Assembly: GCA_034231615.1 (NCBI GenBank)
Contig: CM067318.1
Span: forward strand, 35,869,382 to 35,933,381
DNA length: 64,000 bases
Source: Meghimatium bilineatum
Taxonomy: Eukaryota > Mollusca > Gastropoda > Stylommatophora > Philomycidae
Reading direction: 5' to 3'
Shown here one piece after another: positions 32,739 to 47,700 of this stretch (position 1 is its first letter; each line of letters opens with the position of its first letter). Both the position numbers and the translations under genes were made by a program. The notes below the pieces were generated by a model, which worked only from the letters and a program-made list of their open reading frames with translations, searched no databases and was not told the origin of the DNA.

Positions 32739-35700
32739 GTGAGTGTCGGTCTGCCGATTTCACTTTCATGTTAATAGCCAATAAGATATTTCGTTACAAT
32801 TTCAATATACTTTTGTTTATTTCTATCTCAAAATGCGTAGAGAACTGACTTAGTTGTACTCGGATTTCCCTGTATTTTTTAGTGCTTCTTATGGTGAGAT
32901 ACTATACTTTTAATTGATTATTTATAAAGAAAATATGGATAGATATAGTAGAGACTGGACAAGATTAAGTTTCTCCACATTTAAACTGAGAACAGAGAGG
33001 CATGATGAAATTTATGTATTTATTTTGTCAGTGTCACCATATAACCCTGAGCAGTAATGCGTGTATCAGATCAGATGTTTTACTATAAACAAACTCCATC
33101 GAGGCTAGCACCGTGTAGTGGTGATGGGGCTTAGTTCAGCCATCAGGGGCTGGAAACTAAGACTGGTCGGGCAGTCCCACTTGAGCAGGACCATAGTCCT
33201 GCCCAAGTAAACAGAGTGCTGAAGACAGAGGCAACCAGCAACAAACGCGCACAGATAATCAGGATACCAATCACAATAACACAATCAACTATATGTTCAA
33301 AACTTAGATTTAATACATGTAATGTAAGAATGTAACTTGTCACAAGTAATGTAAGAATTGTCCAGTTGTCGAACACCAACATATGTTCCTTGGTGTGAAT
33401 AGAATCTTCGCCCATGGGTTGCCGGGGCCCGAAACGGAAGCAAAGAATAACAACACTGTTTACCTTCCACGCATGTCGTAAAAAGGCGACTAAGGAGGTT
33501 ATGCGATAAAGTTGGCTGTCCCATCCCATAAAGAGTCAGTGACACAAAGCCATGCTGAAGTCGGATGTGTCAGGACGAAAGGCGCAGATATCGCAGCAAT
33601 GCTGTAAACCATGACACAACGCATTCCGTTCTCCGGACTACATCCTGCTAATCTACAGGAGTTTGAGAACGAACGCAGAAGAAGAAGACTATAAACAAAA
33701 AAATAGAAGTTGTTGTTCAACAATCACAACCTTCGTGGTATAAATAAATTAGGTATATGAAAGGTACAGCGTCTACTATATTTGTTAGGAATGGGGTTAA
33801 ATTCTCTTTAGGCCAAGGCACGCTCTTTCAAACTAGGGCCTTGTGGTTATATCATGACGAAAAGATAAGTATTCTGTCCCTCTAAATAGAGCAGCTTGAC
33901 GTCGGGGCGGTATATACATTTTCAGTAGAGAGGGAGTTTTACATAAAAATAGCACTCTCTCATAGCACGCAACTTCCGTCGCTTCAAGCACAAATCTTCA
34001 GGTTCTTCGAAAAAAAATTAATTTGTAACAAAATATTTTTGAGCAAACGATCCTCTGAAACAACGATCTTAGGGGCCTACTCTATCTATGGTCAAAAATC
34101 AAGTGGATGTTCTACACCTACCAATAAGCGTAAAAAAGGAGGGTTATTTAAATTTAAGTTTTGCCCCCTTGTTGACATTTTATTTATGTGTCATCATCAT
34201 CATTATCAGGTACCATACTTCTACATTAGTTTTTCTGGCAGTCCATGGTATCGCCCGTGTGTTGCCGGGGCCCGAAAGGGGAGCAAAGAATAGCAACACT
34301 GTTTACCTTACACGCATGTCGTAAAAGGCGACTAAGGAGGTTATGGGATGGAGTTGGCTGCTCCATCCCATATAGGGTCAGTGACCCAAAGCCATGCTGA
34401 AGTCGGATGTGTCAGGCCGAAAGGCGCAGGTATCGCGGCAATGTTGTGAACCATGACACAACGCATTCCGTTCTCGGAACTACATCCTGCTAATTTGCAG
34501 GAGTTTGAGAACGAACGCAGAAGAAGAAGAAGAAATCCATGGTATTATCCGCATTCGTCAGTTTATGTGTACCGTGACATTAACCAATAGAAGACATACA
34601 TACATAATCCAACACAATCTTCTGGGTCATGTTTTATGTTATTCCTATGCATTTCGTTGGTCGGCTTTGAAAGGTGACACCCGGGCGACACAAAATATAG
34701 AGCTTATAAATAGGGACCAACGAAAATCACGGCATTAATTAAAAAAAACTCACATAAGAAAGCTGATTCTACTTTGTTTTGATTCTGGTGTTAGATGTTA
34801 TTTGGCGATTGGTCACAGTGTACAGTGTCCTGGACGCAGTGTCCTGGATGCAGTGTCCTGGACGCAGTGTTGTATCCAGAGTGGATGTCATTTGTTGCCG
34901 TAACGTATTGGCAATTTTATCCCTAATTAATCAATCAATCAAGTGCCATGCAGAGTGGCGTAGGAGATAATGCTTCTCCACATCTTTCTGTCTCTTGTGT
35001 TGTTAATAAGTTCAGTTGGTGACTTCCTTTTGTGCCACAGTGACAACCCATCCAGAAATTTATTTCTTTTCTTCCTGTCACTTCTCCCATTGATCATACC
35101 GATGGTTACTAAATTTCTTGAAACACGATTCTAAACACCATCATATGGTATTAGCACTGTTTAAAATTTTGAAAACCGTCATTGGCTTAATTCTTCATCT
35201 ACGGAAATCCGTTAAAACAGTAGTTAAGCAGATCACTTGTGCCGTTAAGCTAGTAAATCTTCAATTTCATAGTTACGACTAAAAGGCCGTGCCGTCCTAC
35301 AATGCATAGAGACAGTCACATCAGGCGGCACCAATTAAAATACATTGTCGGCGGCGGAATTTAGAAGACAAACTAGTTAAAAAGGGGGGGGGGGCAGCAT
35401 TTGGAAGACTTGCTTCATACTGAGAAAATCTACCGCATGACCCTGTGTCTAAGTACATTACAAAGAGTTGGAAAACAATTAAGGAGTTTAATAGCGCAAT
35501 GTATGTTTTTAGGCATAGGGCCTATTTTGAATGTTTGTGTTCCACTATCTCGCAATGTCACCCAGTGAGGTGCGCACCCGGCTCCCTCCCCCTTCTTGAT
35601 GTTCTCAAGTACGCGTGTTGCTGGGCCCGTAAGAATAGCCACATGGTTACTTGTCACATTGGCCTATGTTGTAAGATGCGACTATGGAGATTACGGAGGT

Positions 35701-38700
35701 GGGTTGCCTGCCCCTTTCAAAGTGACGTATCAGTGAAGCTGAAGTCTGACCGATAGGCGCATATATTACAATCAAGCTATAAACTATATCACAGTGCATT
35801 TCGGTCTCTTGACTGCGGCCTGCTAAATTGCAGGAGTTTCAGAATGAACGAAGATGATGTTTTCTACCCATCTGTTTCTTCGTATTCATTTAGATCAAGG
35901 TCTTCTGCTGTAGGCATATGATGTCTTCTTATGGTCTATAGCATGTTGCATTTGTTATCATGTCTTCTACATACTTCTATTTCGTGTATAAATAACCAAA
36001 ACATCGGAGGATATCCGACAAAATGGAAAGCGTCGCAGTAACCAGACAAACAAGAGGTAAATACGAAGTTAAGTACACAGGTTACTAAAGATAACCAACT
36101 ATCAATATAAAATAAACAGAAATAACAATAAAACATAGAAAAAAGACAATTATCGATGGCTCTGTCCTATTGGGACCTTTATCAAGAAACAAAAATCAAC
36201 AAAGATAACACAACTATAAAAAACAGCAATGAAGACCTAGGCAATGTCTCCCTACAAGAGACCATTGCGAAAATGGCGGTTCTAGCGCGACTTTCATATG
36301 AGGTGCAAAAGGATGCTTTCAATATGTGCAAAACTAGTGCAATATTGACAGACAGAAATGGGCATGACAAAAATTATGAAATGGAAACCCTAAGCACAAG
36401 AAGAAAAATGTAAAAACCAAGAAAGTGGACACCAATTCACGATCCCAAGGGGGGGGGGGGGGGTTAGGGGCGGGAGATAAAAGGGGAAAGGATAGAGAAA
36501 GAAATTAGTAAGCGGAAAGGGGGGGGGGCTACAAATAGATACGGAACACACAGAAATGTACAAGGAAGAATAGCGATCAACAGCACATAGGATAGATCCA
36601 CATCAAAATATACACACACCAAAACAAATAGGCCCTATATATATATATTTATACAAATATCAAAACACACACACAAAAGCACATACCGACACGAAATACT
36701 ACTGCACACATGTGTATAGGTGCCCACACACAGCAACACCATACAATCACTTTCGATACCGTTGTTCTTTCATGCCACACTGGTTATTAAGTATCTTCTC
36801 TTTAGGTATTCCCCTTCTCCTACATGATGGTAGTTTACTAACATTCGTTAAAAATATAGTTCTATGAATAAATCACTTGATATTTCAGAATATTATTCTA
36901 TTTCTAGATGAGTTCGTCACACGGTGCCGTGTCCATCATACTTCTGATGTCTTCTTCTTCTTCTTCTATGTTAATTATCACATTCTTGTAGATTAGCAGG
37001 ATGCAATCTGGAGAATGGAATATGATGTGTCATGGTTTATAACTTGGTTCCGATATAGTATATAGGCCTATGCGTTTTTCGACTTCAGCATGGCTTCTAG
37101 GGCACTTCTGAGGCCTCGGCAATACAGGGTGAGTTTTGCACTCTTAGCAAAGAATATTTAAAAAGAGTGGTGTTTTTCCGACACTTATTTGTCGGAAACA
37201 CTCACATTCTTATCCCTTACCTAGTTACCATACACCCATATAAAATAATATATAAACGCTGTATCGGGACAATCCCAGATCGTATGGTAACCATAGACAC
37301 GGTAAACTGCATTCAGATCATTATTATCCAGGTCAAGCAGTGAAAAACATGGTATAAAGGAAAGTGAAAGTACAGAGCTTGCCTGACCAGAGGTAATATT
37401 TCAGTAATGTCTTGATATCTAGACTTAGGGCCCATTAGAAATTATTGTTTTCTGCGCATTCTGACGTGATAACAAGAATACAGATTGCAGGTTCTCATTT
37501 CCGACCGTATTCCTCCATTTTTGTGTAGTTTACTTTCAAATATAATCAGCTCCTTGCATCCAGAAGCTCCTTGCATCCAGAAGCAAGGAGGATTTTTATT
37601 ATGCAGCAAACGGGATTTGAACAAAGTCCGCTCATATGGTACACACTCGCAGTGCAACTTGAGTTAACACGTTTTCCGTGTAGAAACAGACTGCACTATC
37701 TGTTCGGTCGAAGACGAAAAAAAAATATGTTCACACACGTTGCGAGGTGAGTGGATGTCATCTGAGCGAAACTGGTTCAAGTCCCGTTGTTGCATGATTT
37801 TTCTTTGTGTCATGTTAGGATAATCCAGCAAGAAACGCATTGCCACTGTTTCTATATCTCTGAGGCATCCAAGAATGACACGCATCACTTCATTTTGTAT
37901 TAGGCCTATGTCAAGCCTCTCAAACTGTGCTAGACTAAGGGCAGTAAAGGTCAGGATAGCCAAGGCATACTCTACCACCGACATGTCTTTAAAAAAAAAA
38001 TAGTAATAAAAATGACAAGCAGACAGTAAAACATATGCTTAGGATTGAAGTGTTGAAGAAGTAATTAGAGCAGAGATGTGGCACTCCACAACCAATCTGA
38101 AATAAAAACTGTATACCCTAGAGACAAGCGTGAGACAGACCACCACCACCTTTATAAGAGACATCAATGTAGTGGTATGAGTGAATGACGAAGCAAAACA
38201 GAATTAATAACAATTGAAGCATATTATAGCTTTTCAAACATTGTAGAATTTTGAGGTGTCAATAATACATCACCAGTACAATCTGGAGATGATCTGATCT
38301 GGAAACGACGGTCAAATTGTTGTTTGTGAGAAAGGCCACTATTCATTCTTCCACAGAGCCAGTAACAGTAGTAGTTGCAAACAAATAACGCAGATAGCTC
38401 CTTTACATCACTATGAGTTTTCTATAAATTTGTGTACTTTACTAGTGAAAACTTGGTCAAACTGGTTATAATATCATTTAGATAATTTTCACCAGTAGGG
38501 CCTATAGCTAGAACATGTAAATACAATAAGGGAACTCCCAGCAATGTTTATGTTGACAACTGTTGCCTCGATGTGATATCCAATAGTTATATAGTACACT
38601 ATTATATCACAACTTACTATGTAGCAGATTATAAGGTCAAGCATAGCGCTACAGGTGAATCTTATTAAATATGGTGTTCATATTTTTTACAGAAGCAGCC

Positions 38701-41700
38701 TCTTTTAACTGCTCATTTGAGCAAGACCTGTGTGATTGGACACAGGCTCAAGATGATGATTTCGATTGGGAAAGGGTGAAACGTTTCTCAAGCACAACAA
38801 ATATCATACCCATTGGCAATAGTAGTTCAAGCAATGCAGGTGAGTCCTTTCTATCAACGAGCTTATGTCAGCACATATATCTTTTTCTTCTATTATGTGA
38901 ACTATGTATGTTCAAGTAGGCAGTCATTGATCTCTAAAATATCCTACCGCTTCTGTTGTTGACTTTCTTTCATAACAAGAATTTTTCCTTTCTTAAAATT
39001 CATTTTGGTTTGAATTATAATGTATTCTTCTTCTTCTGCTTTCAGCATCTGTGGTCATGCTATACCATCAGGCCTGTCGTCAAGACTAAGTCCACCGTCT
39101 TCTCCAGGTCAGAGCGGTTGCCCCATAGCTTTTGCCTCAAGTCTGTATCCTCTGGCCAGGTCTGCTATCTCTGCTCTTTGTATGTTGGGCAGTCCTGAAG
39201 TATGTGTTCCGGGGTATAATGTACTCTAATTTTTCTCTAATCCAGACATACCCGGGTACTCCAAAACCATGTCCAGACGGTTTTCACCAATATTATTTAT
39301 TTCCATAAGCCTCAGTTCAAGGCATTTATAGTGCTGCACTATCTGTGTGTTGATAGCAACATTGTGAATTGACATACATAAGAGGCAACTGAGAAGGTTT
39401 GGGTCTGGAGTTTGCTGTCCCATCCATAGGTCAAAGTGATCCAAATTTCATGCTGTAATCAGATGTGTCAGATCAAAATGTACAGATATTGCAGCCAAGC
39501 TATAACCCATAGCACAATGTGAACCACATCTTGTTAACAACAGCTGATTTCACAACAGCTGAAATCTGTTGTCTCGGGTTGACAGGCACAGATAGTGCAA
39601 CCAAGCTGTAAACCATAACACAATGTATTATATTATGTGGACTACATCCTGCTAACCAGCAGCAGTTTGAGAATACATGCAGATGAAGAATATTGTTACA
39701 CTATAATGTGTTGTTACCTGCTCTGAGATTCATTGTTTAAAAGCAGACAGTTGTGTCCAATTAACAGTCAAATCTAGACTACATAAGTGTCTTGTAAACT
39801 TGAAATTCGTCATATATTTTGCAACTGACACATAGTTACACATTTCATCCCAGTGTTGCCAGAGCCCTAAAGGGGAGAAAAGAATAACAATACTGTGACC
39901 AATAATGTGCTCGATAGTCTCTGTTATAAGCACTATTGTTTTTACTGTTTTTATTGTTTTTGTGATGTTTGTTTTGAATATTTTTTAAGACCTTATGGTT
40001 GAAATGTTGAAAATGTCTTGTATATTGTTATTTGTATGTTTCTGTCTATATATGTCATAGTCAGATAGTTTGTTGGTGATCATAAAACTTCAAAAAAACC
40101 TGTTTTCTCCGCAAGTTCCTTTTATTACTTGCCTTTCGTTATAAACAGAGAACACCATAGACAGCTAAAAATACTAATATTGATATACTACTCTATTATT
40201 TCCCATTAAGAAGTGCATGAAGGATTTTATAGGCAGTGTAAATAAATGCAGGTACAGTACAAGAACAAGTGCCTACATTCTAATTCTTTAATATTATGTG
40301 CAGTTCCATTCAATCTTTGGTATAGTACATGCAACTTCCATGACATCACTATGATCATGTAACTAGTAAGCCTTGTTGTAAAAATGGTTAATTTAATCAG
40401 AGATTAAAAAGTTGCAAGGATTGCTGCCTATCAATCTGCGTGCTATGCGATGAGATCCTCCATCACAACCTAGGAGCATCCGGCAGATGTTCAATGCATG
40501 GAATGTAAAATGCATCTTTATTGATATTTAGTTTCGTTAAATAATGTAGGATTATTTCTATTCAAGTTTAAGATTTGTTTCATTAAAATGTAGGCACTTC
40601 TTCTTGTATTGAACCTAAATGCTACTTCGCCATGTACAGTAAACATTTTAAATTTTACCTTCGCAAGGTAAAATTCTAAATCATGATTTTAGCTAGAGAC
40701 CAACTGATTATGAGACTGGTGTTTCAACAATTCTACTATTTCTGAATCATTATGTGAGCAGAATTTTGTCCATAGAGCAGAATACATTGTTTCATGGTTT
40801 ACAGCTTAACTGAAACATTGATATATTGAAAGGGGTTAACAAACAAGGCAAGTTCATTATCAACATTAGACAAAGATTTCTCTTCTTCAGTATTCATTCT
40901 CAAACTTCCACTTATCATCTCTTGTAGTAAGACATTGGTCTTACTAGATTTCCAGCAGAATGTAGTCCAGAGAATGGAAATGCGTTGTGTCGCTGTTTAT
41001 TTGCGCAAATGGCCCAGCGCATCCACCTCAATGATAAACAAAGATAAATTCATCACATTTCAGTATTTTTCAGGCATTCCATAAGAAAAGAGACTTGGAA
41101 CAGAACATAAAAACTTGCTAATTCCGTGGAGAATGAGATAGAGAATAAGAGGTGTAGAATTCGAAAAAATGTAACTTCTTTGTACAGAAAAATGTTAACA
41201 TCTTAACTGATAGTCACAACAGAGATTTGTGGAGACCCATGTCTTATTCTGCTCACATGATAGATGAATTCCTGTCAACTACAAGACATATTTATTGGTA
41301 TTTCAGCCTAATTTAGCCTCTAAATTTCTATATTTTGATCCCAAATTCTGTATAAAGAGTACTTTAGTCATGGTACTTGATCAGTATGGACATATATAAT
41401 GAAACCTTAGCCCATTCTGTACAAAATACAAAAACATCTGTAGAGTATAGGTATAAATGATGTCACATATCTTTTTATTGCATGTATTTATAGCAACAAG
41501 AAGTCTACAAATGTCGACATACCGGTATTTAATCTCGCCATAGACACCCGATGTTGACATGTCACATTGAGGTAGCCATTTGTAGTCATGGACAAAAATC
41601 GCCCATCATAATTTCCCATCATTCCCTTATAATGACTATTTGCTAGAAGTGATTTTCCCTGAATTTTTTGCGGTGATATAAATACCCAATTGTAATTTAC

Positions 41701-44700
41701 TTGACATCTTCATGTTTACAAGCCAAACTACTCGTACATGGACCTAACATCATTGATGTTCAAGAATTGTTCATGGATGATGATTCAGACAAAGATGATT
41801 TTTAAGGCTTCAGTGTTGCAAGTACTGTAGATCTCTGCCGAAGACGGATGTGGCGGGCCATTGGCGCAAATAAAACAGTGACACAATGCATTTCCATTCT
41901 CTGGACTGCATCCTGCTGGAGATCTAGTAGTACTGCTACAGGAGAGATCCAGCGGGAGTTTGAGAATAAAGCTGAAGAAGAAGAAGAAGAAGCAGGTACT
42001 GTAGATCAACATATGGGGGTTAAAGGAGATGCTGATAATATTTAAAAGAGATGTAATTGCTATTATTTATGACGAGAAAATTGAGGAGACGATTTTCTAC
42101 AGATAGGCCTTTGAATGACCTTGAAACTGTAAGTCCTTGTGTGTGTTTGTCCACACTGTCGAAGTTGGTTGTCCACAACATAATATTGATGCAAACACAA
42201 GCAAACAACACCTCCAATCCATATCCAGAATCCCCGCAGAAGATGGATGTGTTGGGCCATTGGCGCAAATAAAACGACGACAACGCATTTCCATTCTCTG
42301 GACTACATCCTGCTGAAATTCTAGTAGGACAATGGTCCTGCTACAAGGGAGAGATCCAGAGGGAGTTTGAGAATGAACGCTGAAGAAGAAGAAGATATCC
42401 AGAATCCACTTATCTCTATTGTCTCCAAGTTTGAAATAAATAACTCAATAAATAAAAATGTTATGTAAAAAAAAAGCAAACACATCCAAAGAGCCAGAAA
42501 TAATATAAAAAAATTGCTGGTTGCCAAAAAAAATTTACTTATCTCTGGGTTGCTACGGGATATTTTTTACTTCTAGTAAAATGGTGCTAAATTGTGTTCT
42601 TTTTGGGCACAGCTGAGTAAAATGTTGCCCCCTGACATGCTACCATTATAATAGTTAACATAATATTGACCTTGTCTTTATGTGTTGGTATCTCAATCTT
42701 GGGACACCTACAATAGTTTGTGGGCTTTATTATATTATTGTATATTTAGTTATTCTGTTGTTATCTTTCTTTCTCATCATTTCCCTTGCTTGACAATAAC
42801 AAACTTTTTTCTACATGTAGTTGTCATAAAAATTAAATGATTTCTTCCTAAGATTTGTACTACATGTCCACAAACCCCAATGATCATCAGATCAACCAGA
42901 AAGCAAGGTTGGTAAGCCCTGTCGTTAACATAACGACTGGTCACGCAAAATGTTTCAAGTTCATCTATCTTATGCATGGTACGAACATCGGTGCTTTGAG
43001 TGTGTATCTAAGTATAAATGGGACAGCGTCTGTCCCAGTGTGGAGCAGATCTGGGACGCAAGGGGTCTTTTACTTAAAGGGACAAGTTACAGTAAATGCA
43101 ACAGCAAATGTGAGTCTGATTCCTTGTAAACTGTGTTATTGCATATCTTAGATTTACACTTACTGTGGATAAGGCCATCCATGTGTCAGCAGAGTATGCT
43201 ACTTTTCTATAACAAAATTGACCAAAGTTAAATCTGCAAAATTAGCTGAATTAAAATTACATTAGAATATCAGAAACAATTTACCGGTAACAAAATTATT
43301 GGCTTCGGACGAAATGTAATAAAAAATTACAACTCATTGTGAAAATTCTTGCCCAACTAATTAGATATCTGTGTTTATGTGGTCATTAGTGATAAAAAAG
43401 TATACACCACCCAGAGAAAGTTGGAAAATGATGCCGTGAGATATGGGTCTTCTCTCACTCCTGCAATATCTTGATGTCTGTCTTAACCAAAAAAATTAAG
43501 GTCAGATTTAGAAAAAAAATGGATTGAGTGTACATATTGATGTAGAAATTATGAAAAAAGGTTTATGTTATCATGATCAGAAAACAGGAGAAGTGGCTGG
43601 ACATTCTATCTCAAATTATTTCCACTGCTGAAGACGAATGTGTCAGGCCATTTGCACAAATAAAACGGCGAGACAATGCATTTCCATTCTCTGGACAACA
43701 TTCTGCTGGCAATCTAGTAGGACCATGGTCTTGCTACAAGGGAGATCAAGCAGGAGTTTGAGAATGAATGCTGAAGAAGAAGAAGAAAGGATTTTCAATC
43801 TATGAAAAAGTGCTTGAACACAAACACACACGTAAAGTAAAGGTTTTGCCATGACTGATTGATTCTACAACAAAAACACCAAAACATGTGAACTTGCTAA
43901 ATAAAACATCTAAAAGATAAAAAGGGCCATATATTATGATTTATTAAATATGTTTCAGGCTGTCTTCATGGTTTGTTTGTACTTGCAATAATAAAAGTAA
44001 CTAAAAGGTGTATTGTGAATCAATTAAAAAAATGTTCAGTTGTTGTCTCTTGTTGTTCAGTACTCTTGGCTGCTCAATGTGGTTCTTAAGAAACATGTAG
44101 ATCTTCTGGAGTTGACTTAGTGATCCATACAGTGAGTAAGTGACTGTTGAGTGTCTGTAAAAGATTTTTCCTGTCAGTTGAGAGGGAGGGGCAGTCAATG
44201 AGGATGTGTTCAACAGTTTCATTAAGATGAGAGAAGTGACTACATGTGGGTAATTGCAGGAGTTTATCATAACATGGTTTAAATGGTTATTGACTCTAGC
44301 ATGTCCTGTATTTTAATTAGGTATTCATTTAAGAAGGAAACTGCGACAGGTCCAGAAAACATGTAGGGAATTTGAGTATTCACAGAAACCTGCTCTAGAC
44401 ATTGTGCAAGAACTTAAAAAATTTTGATCAATTTTGAAACAAATCTATCCGATGGAAATCATAAGGCAAATCATAAATTCAATCTTCATACCAACATTAT
44501 GTTATCGATGTCAGACAAAATAACAAGAGAGAAAACTTACTAAATGTGAAATGAGATGTCTAAGAAAAGCAGCAAACAGAACAAGAGATCATGTGAGAAA
44601 TTAGAAGATTACAAGAACTGTTGGAACAACATCAGTGGTTATATATATTGAAAAACAGAGACTGAAATGACTCTGCCACCTAATGAGAATGAACACTTAT

Positions 44701-47700
44701 TGGCCACCGGCATGAGCATTACTATATGAAAATGGAAACAGCAAGATACAGAGAAAGACCAGAAGAAGGTGGATTGAAGGAGTTACCAACATTCTGAGAT
44801 GTCACAATAGTACTGCATATCATGCGCCCAAATATGCCATAACCTGAAAACATATCATCATTCAATCTCGCGATGCCTTACAACAAAAGCAGAGAACAGA
44901 CAATAGATAGATGTCTTGTTCAAAACTGAAAGATAGGGATTAGTTTCTTCTGCAGAGTTTGTTTATGTTGAAATTGTCCTTTGGTCGTTTCATTTGTGTC
45001 TTGTTCAATTAGGAAAATATTTCTGTTTGTAGCTATATTATTTCCCTTTGAGAAGTGCATGGAGAATTTTATAGGCATTGTAAATAAATGCTACTTTGCC
45101 ATGTGCAGGTAAAAAATGCTAAATTTTACCTCCGCAAGGTAAAATTCCAAATCATGATTTTAACCAGAAACTAACTGATTGTGAGACTGGTGTTTTAATA
45201 ATTCTACCACCATCTTTATTTCTGAATCATTGAATGTGTGATGTGTGTGTGTGTGTGTGTGTGTATGCGTTCGAGAGCATGTGTGTTCACACTTACATAA
45301 GAATATATATGTTTGACTAAATGCGTACAAGCTGTTGTAAGTGCATATCACTCATTCAGTGTAATCATTGTGAACTATAGGGACTATAAAGAATGAACTG
45401 AGAAGTCAATGCAAATTTTTGTCGAGAAACAGGAAATCATATGTTCCTGGTTGTTTCTTGCTGATCACTTTCATTGTTTGGATGTCACTAATCTAACATA
45501 GTCAAATAATAAAATAATGACATATGTACACTGTAGATCAAATATTAAAAAAAAACACATTAATCATGATCTTATTAGACTCCTCTTTATTGAGTCAAGT
45601 AGATTTCTTTTGCAACTAATTATTGTAAATATGTGTTACAAAAACCTACTGCTAATAATAAAACATGATAGTAGCAATTACAATAAAAAAGAATAAGGAT
45701 GAAAACAATTGTTACTATGGTCCACAATCTGATTGTTGATTCTTCTCTGCATTTTTTTGTAACTATATATTAGGCAGGTAATCTTGTTCTGGTTAATATA
45801 TCTATTGTTTGTTGAAGTAAATTACACTAAAATTACAATTACAGTAAAGGTTATCATCAGTTCACACTGGATAAGTCCATTGTGCTTGGATCTCCATCTC
45901 AGTAATTTCATCAGAATGTAGCTGCTCACAGTTCCATTTCAGTATTAATTTATCAGTCTATTGTTATATTTGCTGTGCTTCCCTTTCCAACTGTTACAAC
46001 CTTTATTCCAATTTCATAACGAGTTAAACAGGTTACTAAAACACTTACCTTGCCTATTAATAAAAATATATTTAAAAAGAAAAAAAATTATATATAAAAA
46101 AACATACAATAAAACTAAACAGGACAATTCTCCACGTATCGGCTCAAATTGAACCTTTTTCAAGAGACAAACAACAGAAAACGACAAAATAAAAAACAAA
46201 ATAAATGACTATATTTCATCAAGCCCCGTCTCCATAGCGGCAAAAAATGTAATGAATATTCTCTTTGTTCTTCTTCTTCTTCTTCGCTCTACAGTCAAAG
46301 TCAGAAGCTGATATGGATTTCATCAATGAACTTTACTGTATTCACCAGACCTGAGACGGTTGTGGAGCTTTTTTGACAGAACTATTTCGAATGACCATAT
46401 TTGTCCACTTTTGGTGTGTTTTACAGTGTTTAGTTCTGAAAAATATGTGCTGTGTTCATTAGAAATTGTCCACATTGACACATTTTGTTGTTTAATGATG
46501 GTTTTTGCCTCATGATGTTTCAACTTAGGACTGATGTCTATTTTGACATTGGCACGTATAAGTGTTGTCAACTCTAAAAATCCTGCACATGTGTTGTCTG
46601 AGTCTGCTGTTACCTTTTTTTCAATCTAAAAATGATTGTTCTCTTCTTCTAATCTTGTGGATAACATTGTCTTTTTTATGTGATGGGTTAATTGAATTCC
46701 AAGTGTTTATAAAGCTTTTGATGTGGATTTAATTTCCGGAAATGATAATGAATCTTCCATCTGTTATTGTTTGCAGTTGTCTCCAGTTTTAATATTTTCT
46801 CTTGTAGGTGATTATTGAAGGCACTGGATCATCTGGTAATGAAGGAGACATTGATATTGATGATGTGTTGCTCATTGATGGTTCTTGCACATGTGAGTAT
46901 TTCTTAAATTTTATATGACAAAGAATGAGTATCTGTGCATTTGGGAAAACAAGTACAATTTGAGTATTACAGCATTTAGGAAAACAAATAGGTTACAATT
47001 TGAGTATCTGTACATTTAGGAAAACAATTACAATTTCAGTAGGCCTATCTGTGCATTTAGAGAAACAATTACAATTTGAGTATCTGTGAATTTAGGAAAA
47101 CAATTACAATTTCAGTATCTGTGCATTTGGTAAAACATTTATAATTTAAGTAGGCCTATCTGTGCCTTTGGAAAAAAATTATAATTTGAATATCTGTGCA
47201 TTTGGAAAAACAATTACCATTTGAAATAAACAATTCTTCATCATCATCATGTAGCAGAGCATTACTCTCCTAAAAAATGTTTAATCAGCAACAAATTCTC
47301 CCATCTGCTCCATTTTCAAATCAATTGTTTCTAAGGACTTGATTTCATTCTTAAAAGAAGATTAGTGCAGTCTTATCACTGTATATGTCATCAAAGTAAT
47401 CGTACAACAGATCCCTAGGTGTATTGGTAGGGATCAAGCAGGAAATTAGACAGAAGGTACATTTGAAAAAAAGAGAGGCTTTAAAACAACAAAGAGGAAG
47501 ACCCTGCAGCATGAGAGTGGTAAAAGAGGAAAACCCTGCGCTGTGAGAGTGGTGTCAAAAAGGAAGACCCTGCAGGATTAGTAGTCAAAAAGAGGAAGAC
47601 CCTGCAGGATTAGTAGTCAAAAAGAGGAAGACCCTGCAGGATTAGTAGTCAAAAAGAGGAAGACCCTGCAGTGTGAGAGTGGTCAAAAAAAATTCTCAAA

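Noticed and set aside
36156-36413. 85-codon plus-strand frame as an exon
   Set aside because: No domain, no convincing splice sites, and it would not join in phase between exons 1 and 2.
46323-46571. 82-codon minus-strand frame in intron 3
   Set aside because: No homology recognised and opposite in strand to the host gene; length expected by chance in this window.
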